From Amycolatopsis suaedae (GTDB lineage: Bacteria > Actinomycetota > Actinomycetes > Mycobacteriales > Pseudonocardiaceae), in the NCBI RefSeq assembly GCF_004214935.1, contig NZ_SFCC01000022.1, positions 1 to 64,000 on the forward strand: 64,000 bases of DNA. The letters are read 5' to 3'. Within the stretch, counting starts at the first letter, position 1, and every line of letters begins with the position of its first letter. Position numbers and translations under genes: made by a program. Under the pieces are notes generated by a model that was not told the DNA's origin, did not search any database, and saw nothing but the letters and a program-made list of their open reading frames with translations. Shown here piece after piece: positions 16,144-25,436 of the stretch.

Positions 16144-17571
16144 TTACCTGCGCCCGTAGTGGGGCTGGGTCTGCGGGTTGAACTCGTCGAACCGGACGCC
16201 CTTGGCCGGGTTGGTGCGCCGGTCCCGCAGGTCCAGCACGTCCAGGCCCTTCTGGATGTCCGAGGAGTAGATGTAGCCGTTGTAGTAGTACGCCGACCAC
16301 GATCCACCGGTGATGTTCTGCGTGGCCGACAGCGGGCCCCGCTCCCAGAACGCGATCTCCTGCGGGTTGGCCGAGTCGGTGAAGTCCCACACCGACACGC
16401 CGCCCTGGTACCACGCCTGGACCATGATGTCGCGGCCCTGCACCGGGATCAGCGATCCGTTGTGCGCCACGCAGTTCTCGGTGGCGGCGTTCTCCCGCGG
16501 GATCTTGAAGTAGCTGCGGAACTCCAGCTTGCGGTCGTCACCGCTGCCGGTGATGTCGTAGATGCCGTCGGCGCCGCGGTTCGGGCCGAACTTGGGCAGG
16601 CAGGTCGCCAGGCCGCCACCGCCGAGCTCGTCGGTGAAGATGACCTTGGTGCCCTCGTTGTTGAACGTGGCCGAGTGCCAGAACGCGAAGTTCACGTTGT
16701 CCTGCACCCGCTCGATCACCCGCGGCTTGAGCCGGTCGGAGATGTCGATGAGCACGCCGTCGCCCATGCAGGCGCCCGCCATCAGGTTCTTGTCCGGGTA
16801 CGACGTCAGGTCGTGGCAGCCGGTGGTCGCCGAACGGCGTGTGCCGTCGGGGTTGGTGCCGCCCACGTTGCCGCCGTCCGGGAACAGCACCGGGGTGGCG
16901 ACCAGCGCGGCCTTGGCCGGGTCGTCGGTCGGGATCTTGACGATCGAGACCTTGTCGTGCGGCGGCTGGCAGTGCGGCAGCTCCGGCGCCGGGGCGTAGG
17001 AGGAGATGTAGAGGTAGAGCGACTTGCTCGCCTCGTCGGGCAGCAGCGTGTGGGTGTGCGAGCCGCAGTCGGTGCGCACGGCGGAGACGTACTTCGGGTG
17101 GGCCAGGTCGCTGATGTCGAAGACCTTGATGCCCTCCCACGCCGTCGGGTCCTGGCCCGGCTTGGGCTGGCTGGTGCAGGAGTCGTCACTGCGCGGGGTG
17201 TCGGTGGACAGGAACAGCAGGTTGCCGCTGACCGACACGTCGTTCTGCGAGCCCGGGCACAGCACCTGGCTGACGATCTCCGGCTTGCGCGGGTTCTTGA
17301 CGTCGTAGATCACGAAGCCGTCGTAGTTGCCGACGATCGCGTGTCCCTTGGTGAACGCGATGTCGGTGCCGAAGGCGGACTGCGTGTTGAACGGCGCCTG
17401 CTTCGGGATGTTGGCGATCTGGCTGATGTTCGGACTGGACACGATCGCGTCGACCGGCGGGATCGCGTTCGACTGGGCCGTCGCGGCCGGGGCGGCCACG
17501 GCGGTCACGGTGGCGACTGCGGCCGCGGCCAGCACGGAGAACACGCGGCGAGTCCGGGATGATCTCGTCAC
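16144..17571 (-). CDS. Secreted LVIVD-repeat beta-propeller protein
   Basis: 475 residues with a Sec signal peptide (RRVFSVLAAAAVATVTAVAAPAATA, cleavage near residue 32). The mature part carries LVIVD-type repeats (GHAIVGNYDGFVIYDVKNP, WEGIKVFDISDLAHP, DGVLIDISD, GGVSVWDFTDSANP, KGLDVLDLRD) and is probably a beta propeller. Several Cys pairs fit an extracytoplasmic location. Function unknown. GTG start with GAGGGGAA upstream. Divergent from a DUF305 lipoprotein across 134 bp; both products are exported, so a shared surface role is plausible. Confidence 0.85.
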   Translation of the reverse strand: MTRSSRTRRVFSVLAAAAVATVTAVAAPAATAQSNAIPPVDAIVSSPNISQIANIPKQAPFNTQSAFGTDIAFTKGHAIVGNYDGFVIYDVKNPRKPEIVSQVLCPGSQNDVSVSGNLLFLSTDTPRSDDSCTSQPKPGQDPTAWEGIKVFDISDLAHPKYVSAVRTDCGSHTHTLLPDEASKSLYLYISSYAPAPELPHCQPPHDKVSIVKIPTDDPAKAALVATPVLFPDGGNVGGTNPDGTRRSATTGCHDLTSYPDKNLMAGACMGDGVLIDISDRLKPRVIERVQDNVNFAFWHSATFNNEGTKVIFTDELGGGGLATCLPKFGPNRGADGIYDITGSGDDRKLEFRSYFKIPRENAATENCVAHNGSLIPVQGRDIMVQAWYQGGVSVWDFTDSANPQEIAFWERGPLSATQNITGGSWSAYYYNGYIYSSDIQKGLDVLDLRDRRTNPAKGVRFDEFNPQTQPHYGRR

Positions 17572-17705
17572 TGCACACTTCCCCTCTGCAGAGCTACTCG
17601 ACCGGCATTATTGCCGCCCGAGCAGCACCAGAGATAGCGACCAACGGCGGAAACCCGAACTTCGGCCGTTGACTTCTCACCACGTGAGCGGGTTCGCTGT
17701 CGTCC

Positions 17706-18347
17706 ATGGGTCGTCGTGTGGGGCGTGCCGCGTTCGCGGCGCTGCCGTTGGTGTTCCTGGTCGCGTGTACGGACGAGCCGCCCGCCCCGCCGCCGGACCA
17801 GAACGCGGCGGTGATCGTTCCCGGCAAGCCGGGCGAACCGGGCACGGTGGTGCCGTCCCAGGACGCCGCCAAGCACCAGCAGACGCCGCAGCCGAACGAC
17901 GCCGACGTCAACTACATGACGATGATGATCCCGCACCACCAGCAGGCCATCGTGATGACCGACCTGGTCGCCGACCACGACGCGGGCCCGGTGGTGCGCG
18001 CCATCGCCGGCCGGATCGCGGCGGCGCAGGGTGCGGAGATCACCGTCATGACCCAGTGGCTGACCGGCTATGGCAAGGCGCCGGACGCGCACGCCCACCA
18101 CGGTGACCACGCCATGCCGGGAATGGCCACGCCCCAGCAGCTGGACGCGCTGCGCGCGGCCCGCGGGCCGGAGTTCGACCGCCAGTTCCTGGCGCTGATG
18201 ATCACCCACCACGAGGGCGCGGTGACCATGGCACGCCAGCAGCTGGCCCAGGGCGTCGAGCCGAGGGCGCAGGAGATGGCGCAGGACGTCATCACCGGGC
18301 AGACCGCGGAGATCGAGCGGATGCGCGCGGCGCAGCAGCCCGGGTAG
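17706..18347 (+). CDS. DUF305 lipoprotein
   Basis: 213 residues. Lipobox LVAC places the lipidated Cys at residue 21. After a Pro-rich linker, two ferritin-like DUF305 motifs appear: NYMTMMIPHHQQAI, and FLALMITHHEGAV with a HAHHGDHAMPGM stretch between them. The His/Met-rich motifs suggest metal, probably copper, binding at the outer membrane face; this is inference from composition. Divergent from the LVIVD protein and 8 bp upstream of the GrpB gene. Confidence 0.88.
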   Translation: MGRRVGRAAFAALPLVFLVACTDEPPAPPPDQNAAVIVPGKPGEPGTVVPSQDAAKHQQTPQPNDADVNYMTMMIPHHQQAIVMTDLVADHDAGPVVRAIAGRIAAAQGAEITVMTQWLTGYGKAPDAHAHHGDHAMPGMATPQQLDALRAARGPEFDRQFLALMITHHEGAVTMARQQLAQGVEPRAQEMAQDVITGQTAEIERMRAAQQPG

Positions 18348-18355
18348 GGCGTGCT

Positions 18356-18943
18356 GTGTCGCGCGCCGTCATCGTGGACTACGACCCGGCCTGGCCGGTC
18401 CGGGCGCAGGGACTCCTGGACGAGGTCCGGTCGAGGTTCGCATCCCTCCCCGGGTCGGACCGCTTCGTCTACGAGCACATCGGCTCCACCGCGGTACCCG
18501 GCCTCGCCGCGAAGCCGTTCATCGACCTGCAGGTGCGCATGCCGTCGCTGCCGAGCCTGGCCGAACTCGCCGATGTTCTCGCGCCGACGCCCTTCGTTCC
18601 CGAGCACGGCGCGCGACCGGATTCCCCGGGGGTGCACCGGGACACGCCGCGGCCCGGTGATGACGCCGATCCGGCACGCTACGAGAAGCGGCTCTTCTTC
18701 TCTGCTGCGGACGCGGCGATCCTGCACGTCCGCCGGGCCGACTCCCCGTTCGCCGGGTTCGTCGCCGAGTTCCGGGACTGGCTGCGGCACCACCCCGCCC
18801 AGGCACGTCGCTACGAGCAGATCAAGCGTGCGCTGGCCGAGCGGCACGCGGACGCCGCGGACTACGACGACTACACCCGCGCCAAGTCCGCGTTCCTCGA
18901 CGAGATCCAGCCGGCGATGCGCGAGTGGGTGCGGCACCGCTGA
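18356..18943 (+). CDS. GrpB-family protein (nucleotidyltransferase-like fold)
   Basis: 195 residues of the GrpB/UPF0157 family. Characteristic segments are VIVDYDPAWPVRAQGLLDEV at the N-terminus and YEHIGSTAVPGLAAKPFIDLQV at 42-63, which is the nucleotidyltransferase-like GSTAVPG..D signature. The C-terminus YDDYTRAKSAFLDEI is also typical. Biochemical function is not established for most members. GTG start 8 bp after the DUF305 stop, so possibly co-transcribed. Confidence 0.88.
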   Translation: MSRAVIVDYDPAWPVRAQGLLDEVRSRFASLPGSDRFVYEHIGSTAVPGLAAKPFIDLQVRMPSLPSLAELADVLAPTPFVPEHGARPDSPGVHRDTPRPGDDADPARYEKRLFFSAADAAILHVRRADSPFAGFVAEFRDWLRHHPAQARRYEQIKRALAERHADAADYDDYTRAKSAFLDEIQPAMREWVRHR

Positions 18944-18949
18944 GGGGGC

Positions 18950-19228
18950 TCAGCCCTGGCCGCCGCCCGCGTCGAAGCCCGCGTCGAACCCGGCCTCGTA
19001 GCCCTCGTCGTAGTCGTCGTCGAGCACGCTGCTCGCCACCCAGCCCGCCACCGCGGCGGCCTGCAGGTAGGGCGCCACCCGTCCCACCGTCCGCCGCCAC
19101 CGGGCGGGCTCGTGCACCACCGGTTCCGGCGGCAGGTGGCCGGCGGGCCGGTCCTGACGCCACGGCGTCTCCTCGGCCCGGACGCCCTCCAGCCACTCGG
19201 CTGTCGGGTCCGGCTCTCGTGTCGTCAT
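18950..19228 (-). CDS. Small hypothetical protein
   Basis: 92 residues starting at the ATG at 19228, which is preceded by AGGGG. The first half is polar (TTREPDPTAEWLEGV). A single hydrophobic stretch (APYLQAAAVAGWVASSVL) could be a membrane helix near residues 52-70. The tail is acidic and glycine-rich, with a repeated G-x-D-A-G-F pattern (YEAGFDAGFDAG). No family recognised. Last of a minus-strand run that continues from the thioesterase; convergent with grpB. Confidence 0.65.
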   Translation of the reverse strand: MTTREPDPTAEWLEGVRAEETPWRQDRPAGHLPPEPVVHEPARWRRTVGRVAPYLQAAAVAGWVASSVLDDDYDEGYEAGFDAGFDAGGGQG

Positions 19229-19289
19229 GCCCCTACGATGACACCCCGCGAGCCCGGGATCCATCGCCGAGCCTGCCGTAAGACTTCCG

Positions 19290-19925
19290 TCAGAACAGCA
19301 GCGGCAGCAGCGCGTGCCTGCGGCGCACCACCGCGCCGTAGCGGGCGTCCATCCGCAGCCACGAGTCCGTGGCCGTCACCCGCACCACGTCCTCGCTGAT
19401 CGACGAATCGACAAAACCCATCCCGGACAGCGCGAACAGGCAGCGCATCTGCACCTTGACCTCGAAGTCGCCGCCGCTGACGGTGAGCACCGCCTGGTCC
19501 ATCAGCGACGCCGGCGGGGTGCCGTGCGGTCCCGCGTTGTCGCGGGCCAGCGCGACGCCGCGGTCGGCCAGGTCGGACACCACGTCCACCGGCAGGTCGT
19601 CGACCGCCTGCCAGCGGCCGGGCGCGGGCAGTTCCGAGCGCCACAGCAGGTCCCTCGGCGGGCCGGGGTCCATGACCGGCCCGCCCGCGACCGTCAGCGC
19701 CGCCAGCAGTTCGCTGCCCGACACGGTGAGGTCGGCGGGGCTGACCTCACCGTGCACCGCGCGGGTGGCCAGCACGTCGAACGGGGTCGCCACCCACGCC
19801 TCGACGACGCCGGGCTCGCGCATCCGCAGCCGGACGGCCGCCTGGCCGTCCAGCCGCACCGCGCGGGCCACGAACGCGCCCAGCGTCTCCCTGTCACCCG
19901 CGTCCGGGATCCGTAACTCGGTCAT
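19290..19925 (-). CDS. Conserved hypothetical protein (Rv2474c-like)
   Basis: 211 residues, no signal peptide or membrane span. It contains ARAVRLDGQAAVRLRM near the N-terminus and LMDQAVLTVSGGDFEVKVQMRCLFALSGMGF in the C-terminal half. By position it is the orthologue of M. tuberculosis Rv2474c, a protein of unknown function. Its ATG overlaps the thioesterase stop (ATGA), so translation is coupled to the thioesterase and glutamate dehydrogenase upstream. Confidence 0.8.
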   Translation of the reverse strand: MTELRIPDAGDRETLGAFVARAVRLDGQAAVRLRMREPGVVEAWVATPFDVLATRAVHGEVSPADLTVSGSELLAALTVAGGPVMDPGPPRDLLWRSELPAPGRWQAVDDLPVDVVSDLADRGVALARDNAGPHGTPPASLMDQAVLTVSGGDFEVKVQMRCLFALSGMGFVDSSISEDVVRVTATDSWLRMDARYGAVVRRRHALLPLLF

Positions 19926-20347
19926 CCACCGCTCCCCAGCCGTTCGGTCAGGAACGACCGCTCCGTCTCACTGAGCCGCCGCGGGGTGCCACTGGCCAGG
20001 TCGTACGGCGCCAGCACGGTCCGCGCGGTGACGGCCGGCTTGGCCGTCTCCTCGGGCCCGCCGAACACGCGGTAGTCGATGGTGAACGACGCGTGCCTGC
20101 ACTCCCGCAGCGACAGCTGCATCAGGACGTCCTGGTCGCCCACCACGATCGGTGCGCGGTAGGACACGGCCAGGTCGACGACCACCACACCCTTGGCCAG
20201 CTCACGCCCGGCCTCGCTGCGGAACAGCAGCGCGACCCTGGCCTCCTCGAGCAGCGTGACCATGTTGGCGTGGTTGATGTGGCCGAACACGTCCATGTCC
20301 GACCACCGTGGGCGGACAAGACAAGAGTAGCCGCGAAACTCCGTCAT
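19922..20347 (-). CDS. Hotdog-fold acyl-CoA thioesterase (Rv2475c-like)
   Basis: 141 residues, 4-hydroxybenzoyl-CoA-thioesterase type hotdog fold. The signature WSDMDVFGHINHANMVTLLEEAR carries the catalytic Asp of this class at residues 16-38. Hydrolyses acyl-CoA thioesters; substrate unknown. The ATG overlaps the glutamate dehydrogenase stop by one base (TGATG) and the 3' end overlaps the next gene by ATGA, so three genes are translationally chained. Confidence 0.9.
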   Translation of the reverse strand: MTEFRGYSCLVRPRWSDMDVFGHINHANMVTLLEEARVALLFRSEAGRELAKGVVVVDLAVSYRAPIVVGDQDVLMQLSLRECRHASFTIDYRVFGGPEETAKPAVTARTVLAPYDLASGTPRRLSETERSFLTERLGSGG

Positions 20348-23300
20348 CAACGCACCGTGCTGCGCATCTGCCTGGCCGCCACGGACAGGGTCGCCAGATC
20401 GAGCCGCCCGGACTTGGTGATCTCGTCCAGCGACACCCGGGCCCGCGCCAGCCGCGAGGCGTTGGCCCGCTCCCACTGCGCGATCTTCTCCTCGGGGCTG
20501 TCCTCGGAGTCGCTGTGCCGCAACGCGTCGAGCGTGATGCCCCGCAGCGACGCGTACAGGTCGTCCCGCAGCGCCAGCCTGGCCAGCGCGTGCCAGCGGT
20601 TGCCCCGCTCCAGCGCGCTGATCGAGTTGAGCATCTTGTCGACGTTGAGGTGGTCCGACATCGTGTAGTACAACTCGGCGGCTTCCCGCGGGCTGCGCTC
20701 GATGTCCAGGCCGACCTCGCGTTCGGCCAGCTCGGCGACCTCGGTGATGTCGAGCAGCCCGTAGGTGTGCAGCAGGACCGCGACCCGGCTCGCCAGCTCG
20801 CCCGGCACACCGGAGCCGGTGAGCTTGTCGACGTATGCGGCGACCGCCTCCCGCTCCCGGCCCCGCAGCAGGTCGCCGACCTGCGGGATCAGCTGCGCGA
20901 CGGTGGAGCCGAACCGGTTGATCTCGGCGCCGACGGCCAGCGGCTGCGGCCGGTTGGTGAGGAACCAGCGGGCGGCCCGGTCGAGCAGGCGCCTGGTCTC
21001 CAGCATCATCTCGTCGGCGACGTCGGTGGGCACCACGTTGTCCAGTGCCTCGATGTCGCGCCACAGCGACGGCAGGTCGAACACGGAGGTGACCACGGCG
21101 TAGGCACGCACGGCGTCGGTCGCCTCGGCGTTCATCTCCTCGGCCAGCCGGAACGCGAACGAGATGCCCGCGCCGTCGACGACCTCGTTGACCAGCAGGG
21201 TGGTGATGATCTGCCGGTGCAGCGGGTGACCGGCGACGGACTCGCCGAACCGCTCGCGCAGCGGCGTCGGGAAGTACTCCGGCAGCCTGCTGGCGAACAC
21301 CTCGGCGTCAGGCAGCTCGCTGGCCAGCAGCTCGTCCTTCAGGTCCAGCTTGACGTGGGCCAGCAGCGTGGCCAGCTCCGGCGAGGACAGCCCGGTGCCC
21401 GCCTTGTCCATGGCCTTGAACTCGGCCCTGCTGGGCAGCGCCTCCAGCTCCCGGTCCAGCTTGCCCGCGGCCTCCAGTGCGTCGACGAGCCGCTGGTGCA
21501 CCGACAGCATCGGCCCGGCGTGTGCCCTGCTGATGCCGAGCACGGCGTTCTGCCGGTAGTTGTCGGCCAGCACGAGGTCGGCGACCTCGTCGGTCATCTC
21601 GCCGAGCAGCTCGTTGCGCCGCTGCCTGTCCAGTTCACCCGCGGCGACCTGCTGGTCGAGCAGGATCTTGATGTTGACCTCGTGGTCGGAGCAGTCCACG
21701 CCGGCCGAGTTGTCCAGGGCGTCGGTGTTGACCTTGCCGCCCGCCCTGGCGAACTCGATGCGGCCGAGCTGGGTCAGGCCCAGGTTGCCGCCCTCGCCGA
21801 TCACCTTGACCCGCAGCTGCGAGCCGTTGACCCGCACGGCGTCGTTGGCCTTGTCACCCGCGTCGGCGTGGCTCTCGCCCGACGCCTTGACGTAGGTGCC
21901 GATGCCGCCGTTCCACAGCAGGTCGACCGGGGCCAGCAGGATGGCCTTCATCAGGTCCGCGGGCGCGAGCGTGGTGACCTTCTCGTCCAGCCCCAGCGCC
22001 GCACGGACCTGCGGGCTGATCGGGATGGTCTTCGCGCTGCGCGGGAAGATGCCACCGCCCTCGCTGATCAGCGAGCGGTCGTAGTCGTCCCACGACGAGC
22101 GCGGCAGCTCGAACAGCCTGCGCCGTTCCGCGTAGGAGGAGGCGGCGTCGGGGTCCGGGTCGAGGAAGATGTGCAGGTGGTTGAACGCGGCCACCAGCCG
22201 GATGTGCTCGGACAGCAGCATGCCGTTGCCGAACACGTCACCGGCCATGTCGCCGATGCCGACCACGGTGAACTCCTCGGTCTGGGTGTCCACACCCAGC
22301 TCGCGGAAGTGCCGCTTGACGCTCTCCCACGCACCGCGGGCGGTGATGCCCATGGCCTTGTGGTCGTAGCCAACCGAGCCGCCGGAGGCGAACGCGTCGC
22401 CGAGCCAGAAGCCGTAGCTGGCCGCGACCTCGTTGGCGATGTCGGAGAACGTGGCGGTGCCCTTGTCGGCGGCGACCACGAGGTAGGAGTCGTCGCCGTC
22501 GTGGCGGACCACGCCGGGCGCGGGCACGGTGGCGCCGTCGACCAGGTTGTCGGTGAGGTCGAGCAGCCCGGAGATGAACATCCGGTAGCAGGCGATGCCC
22601 TCGGTCAGCTGCGCGTCACGGTCCACCCCCGGGTCGCCGGTGGGGGCCGGCGGACGCTTCACGACGAACCCGCCCTTGGCGCCGACCGGCACGATGACGG
22701 CGTTCTTCACCGCCTGTGCCTTGACCAGGCCGAGGATCTCGGTGCGGAAGTCCTCCTGGCGGTCCGACCAGCGCAGGCCGCCGCGGGCGACCGAGCCGAA
22801 CCGCAGGTGGACGCCCTCGACCCGGGGCGAGTAGACGAAGATCTCGTACTTCGGCCGCGGCTCGGGCAGCTCCGGCACGGCCTGCGGGTCCAGCTTGAAC
22901 GCGAGGTAGGGGCGTGGCTTGCCGTCCTCGCCGGTGACCGCGTAGTTGGTCCGCAGCGTCGCCTTGATCAACGCCATCAGCCTGCGCAGGATCCGGTCCT
23001 CGTCGAGGCTGCGCACGTCGTCGATGAGCGCGCTGATCTCGTCGTACTGCGACCGGCACTGCGCCGCACGCTGCTCGGCCGAGCATTCCGGGTCGAACCG
23101 GGTCTCGAACAGCCGGACCAGCGCCGTGGCGATGTCGGTGTGCGCGAGCACCGCGTTCTCGATGTAGCCCTGGGAGTACGGGCTGCCGGCCTGGCGCAGG
23201 TAGCGGGCGTAGGCCCGCAGCACTGCCGCCTGCCGCCAGGTCAGCCCGCCCCGCAGCACCAGGCCGTTGAAGCCGTCGACCTCGCACTCGCCGTGCCAGG

Positions 23301-25329
23301 CCGCGGCGAAGGCCTCCTGGAACCGGACGCGCAGATCGGCGTCCTGGCCGTCCCGGGCGGCCTTGGACAGGTGCTCCAGCACCTGCGGGTCGATCCGCAG
23401 GCCGAAGTCGTAGATCCAGGACCGGGTGCCGTCGGCGCGGTAGAGCTCGTAGGGCCGTTCGTCGACCACCTCGACGCCGGTGTTCTGCAGCAGCGGCAGC
23501 ACCTTGGACAGCGTGGTGCCCTCGCCGAGCAGGTACATCTTGAACCGGCGCTCCCCCGGCGCGGCGCCGGCGGGCACGTAGAACGACATGGCGAGGTCGT
23601 TCTCGCCGGTCAGCGCGGACAGCCGGTTCAGGTCGGCGAGCCCTTCCTCGGCGCTGAAGTCCTCCTTGTACGCCTCGGGGAACACGCCGGCCAGCCGCTG
23701 GCCCTGCTCGCTGGCGGACTCCTCGGCGGCGATGCCGCCGTCGCGTCCCCTCCGCTCGGCGAGGATGGCCTCCACCATGAGGTCGTCCCAGCTGCGCACG
23801 GCGTCGTTGAGCCGCTCCTGGATCCGCAGGATGTCCGGGTCCATGGCGCTGCTCGGGTCGGTGTGCACGGTGAAGTGCACCTGCGCCAGCAGGGTCTCGC
23901 CGATGCGGGTGCCGAACTCCAGGTGGGTGCCTTCCAGTTCCTCCAGCAGCACCTCCTGCATCGCCAGGCGGGAGCGGGTGGTGTAGCGGTCACGGGGCAG
24001 GAAGACCAGGCAGGAGTAGAAGCGGCCGTAGGTGTCGCGGCGCAGGAACAGCCGCAGCCTGCGGCGGTCGGACAGCGTGATGGCGCCGGTGGCGGTCGAG
24101 TAGAGCGAGTCGACGTCGGCGGAGAACAGGTCGGCCCTCGGCCAGTTCTGCAGGACCTCCAGCATGCGCTGGCCCGAGTAGGACTCCATCGGGAAACCGG
24201 CGCGGTGGATGACCTCGCGCACGCGCCGCTCGACCATCGGGATGTCGAGGACGTTCTCGTGCAGCGCGGTGGTGGTGAACATGCCGAGGAAACGATGCTC
24301 GCCGGTGACGTTGGCGTCGGCGTCGAACGTCTTGACGCCCACGTAGTACGGGTAGACCGGGCGGTGCACCGTCGACGGCGCGCTGGCCTGGGTCAGCACC
24401 AGCAGGGTCGGCTCCAGTGCGGCGGCCGCGCTGTCCGGGCCCGCGGTGAGGCTGCGGGCGGCGAGGCTGTCCTGGCGCAGCACGCCGAGACCGGACGCGA
24501 GCACCGCCCGCAGCGCGGGGGTGTCGGTCTCCGGCTCTGGGTTGTCGACCAGTTCGTAGCGGCGGTAGCCGAGGAAGGTGAAGTGTCCGTCGGCCAGCCA
24601 GCGCAGCAGCTTGGCGCCGTCGGTGACCTCCTGCTGGTCCGGCAGCGGGGGCGGCGCGCTGGACAGCCACTCGGCGAGGTTGCGAGCGGCCTCGGCCATC
24701 TTGTCGGCGTCCTCGACGACCTCGCGCACGTCGCCGAGCACGGAGGTGAGGCGGTTGTCCAGCTCGCGGGCGCGGTTGGGGTCGGTGATGAGGTCGACCT
24801 CGACGTACATCCACGACTCGGCGGCGGCGCCCTCCGGCGGCTCATCCGCGCTGGCTTCGGGGTGGACGTCACGCAGTTCGCCGGTGAGGTCGCGGCGCAC
24901 GACGACGATGGGGTGCACGATGCGCTGGACCTGCGCACCGATGCGGGCGAGTTCGGCGGCCACCGAGTCGACCAGGTAGGGCATGTCGTCGGTGACCAGC
25001 TGGATGACGGTGGCCTCGCGGGTCCAGCCGTCCTCGGCGGGGGTGGGGTTGAGCAGGCGCACGGCGGGGCGGCCGGGCATGCGGTGCTGGGCCAGTTCCA
25101 GGTGGGCGCGGACGGCGCCGACCAGGTCGACCGGGTCGTCGCCGAGGATCTCCTCGGCCGGGATGTGGCGGTAGTAGAGGCGGATCAACTCGGCGATGTC
25201 GGGGGCGTGCGCCGCGGCCGCGTCGATCAGGTCGTCTCGGATCTGCTCGGGGCTAGCCGTTCTGCGACGTCCGGTGGCCTGCGGGGTCCCCGCCTCGGCC
25301 ACGCTCGCTGAAGACCCGGTCGAGCTCAT
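20347..25329 (-). CDS. gdh: Large NAD-dependent glutamate dehydrogenase
   Basis: 1660 residues, the very large (about 180 kDa) bacterial NAD-GDH class, like Rv2476c. Oxidises glutamate to 2-oxoglutarate and ammonia. An N-terminal regulatory half holds ACT-like segments. The catalytic domain follows, with the Lys-rich PVGAKGGFVVKRPPAP and VRFGSVARGGLRWSDRQEDFRTE motifs near residues 830-920. A nucleotide-binding region contains VVGIGDMAGDVFGNGML. Start set at the ATG at 25329 (SSTGSSASVAE) with GGAG 11 nt upstream. In mycobacteria this enzyme is held inactive by GarA; no garA is in the window. Confidence 0.96.
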   Translation of the reverse strand: MSSTGSSASVAEAGTPQATGRRRTASPEQIRDDLIDAAAAHAPDIAELIRLYYRHIPAEEILGDDPVDLVGAVRAHLELAQHRMPGRPAVRLLNPTPAEDGWTREATVIQLVTDDMPYLVDSVAAELARIGAQVQRIVHPIVVVRRDLTGELRDVHPEASADEPPEGAAAESWMYVEVDLITDPNRARELDNRLTSVLGDVREVVEDADKMAEAARNLAEWLSSAPPPLPDQQEVTDGAKLLRWLADGHFTFLGYRRYELVDNPEPETDTPALRAVLASGLGVLRQDSLAARSLTAGPDSAAAALEPTLLVLTQASAPSTVHRPVYPYYVGVKTFDADANVTGEHRFLGMFTTTALHENVLDIPMVERRVREVIHRAGFPMESYSGQRMLEVLQNWPRADLFSADVDSLYSTATGAITLSDRRRLRLFLRRDTYGRFYSCLVFLPRDRYTTRSRLAMQEVLLEELEGTHLEFGTRIGETLLAQVHFTVHTDPSSAMDPDILRIQERLNDAVRSWDDLMVEAILAERRGRDGGIAAEESASEQGQRLAGVFPEAYKEDFSAEEGLADLNRLSALTGENDLAMSFYVPAGAAPGERRFKMYLLGEGTTLSKVLPLLQNTGVEVVDERPYELYRADGTRSWIYDFGLRIDPQVLEHLSKAARDGQDADLRVRFQEAFAAAWHGECEVDGFNGLVLRGGLTWRQAAVLRAYARYLRQAGSPYSQGYIENAVLAHTDIATALVRLFETRFDPECSAEQRAAQCRSQYDEISALIDDVRSLDEDRILRRLMALIKATLRTNYAVTGEDGKPRPYLAFKLDPQAVPELPEPRPKYEIFVYSPRVEGVHLRFGSVARGGLRWSDRQEDFRTEILGLVKAQAVKNAVIVPVGAKGGFVVKRPPAPTGDPGVDRDAQLTEGIACYRMFISGLLDLTDNLVDGATVPAPGVVRHDGDDSYLVVAADKGTATFSDIANEVAASYGFWLGDAFASGGSVGYDHKAMGITARGAWESVKRHFRELGVDTQTEEFTVVGIGDMAGDVFGNGMLLSEHIRLVAAFNHLHIFLDPDPDAASSYAERRRLFELPRSSWDDYDRSLISEGGGIFPRSAKTIPISPQVRAALGLDEKVTTLAPADLMKAILLAPVDLLWNGGIGTYVKASGESHADAGDKANDAVRVNGSQLRVKVIGEGGNLGLTQLGRIEFARAGGKVNTDALDNSAGVDCSDHEVNIKILLDQQVAAGELDRQRRNELLGEMTDEVADLVLADNYRQNAVLGISRAHAGPMLSVHQRLVDALEAAGKLDRELEALPSRAEFKAMDKAGTGLSSPELATLLAHVKLDLKDELLASELPDAEVFASRLPEYFPTPLRERFGESVAGHPLHRQIITTLLVNEVVDGAGISFAFRLAEEMNAEATDAVRAYAVVTSVFDLPSLWRDIEALDNVVPTDVADEMMLETRRLLDRAARWFLTNRPQPLAVGAEINRFGSTVAQLIPQVGDLLRGREREAVAAYVDKLTGSGVPGELASRVAVLLHTYGLLDITEVAELAEREVGLDIERSPREAAELYYTMSDHLNVDKMLNSISALERGNRWHALARLALRDDLYASLRGITLDALRHSDSEDSPEEKIAQWERANASRLARARVSLDEITKSGRLDLATLSVAARQMRSTVR

Positions 25330-25436
25330 GTCAGGCAACTCTCCACTCCCGTGCGACGTGCGGCCGGCACGACGGTGTGCCAGCCACCGCACACACTAGT
25401 GTGTTTGCACCGCTTGGAAATACGAGGCCGCCGACC

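Noticed and set aside
20308-25311. A 1667-codon open frame on the plus strand, antisense to glutamate dehydrogenase
   Set aside because: It is the mirror of codon bias in a high-GC gene. The composition is monotonous (His/Gln/Leu/Val), it has no domain or ribosome site, and the opposite strand encodes a clear full-length enzyme.
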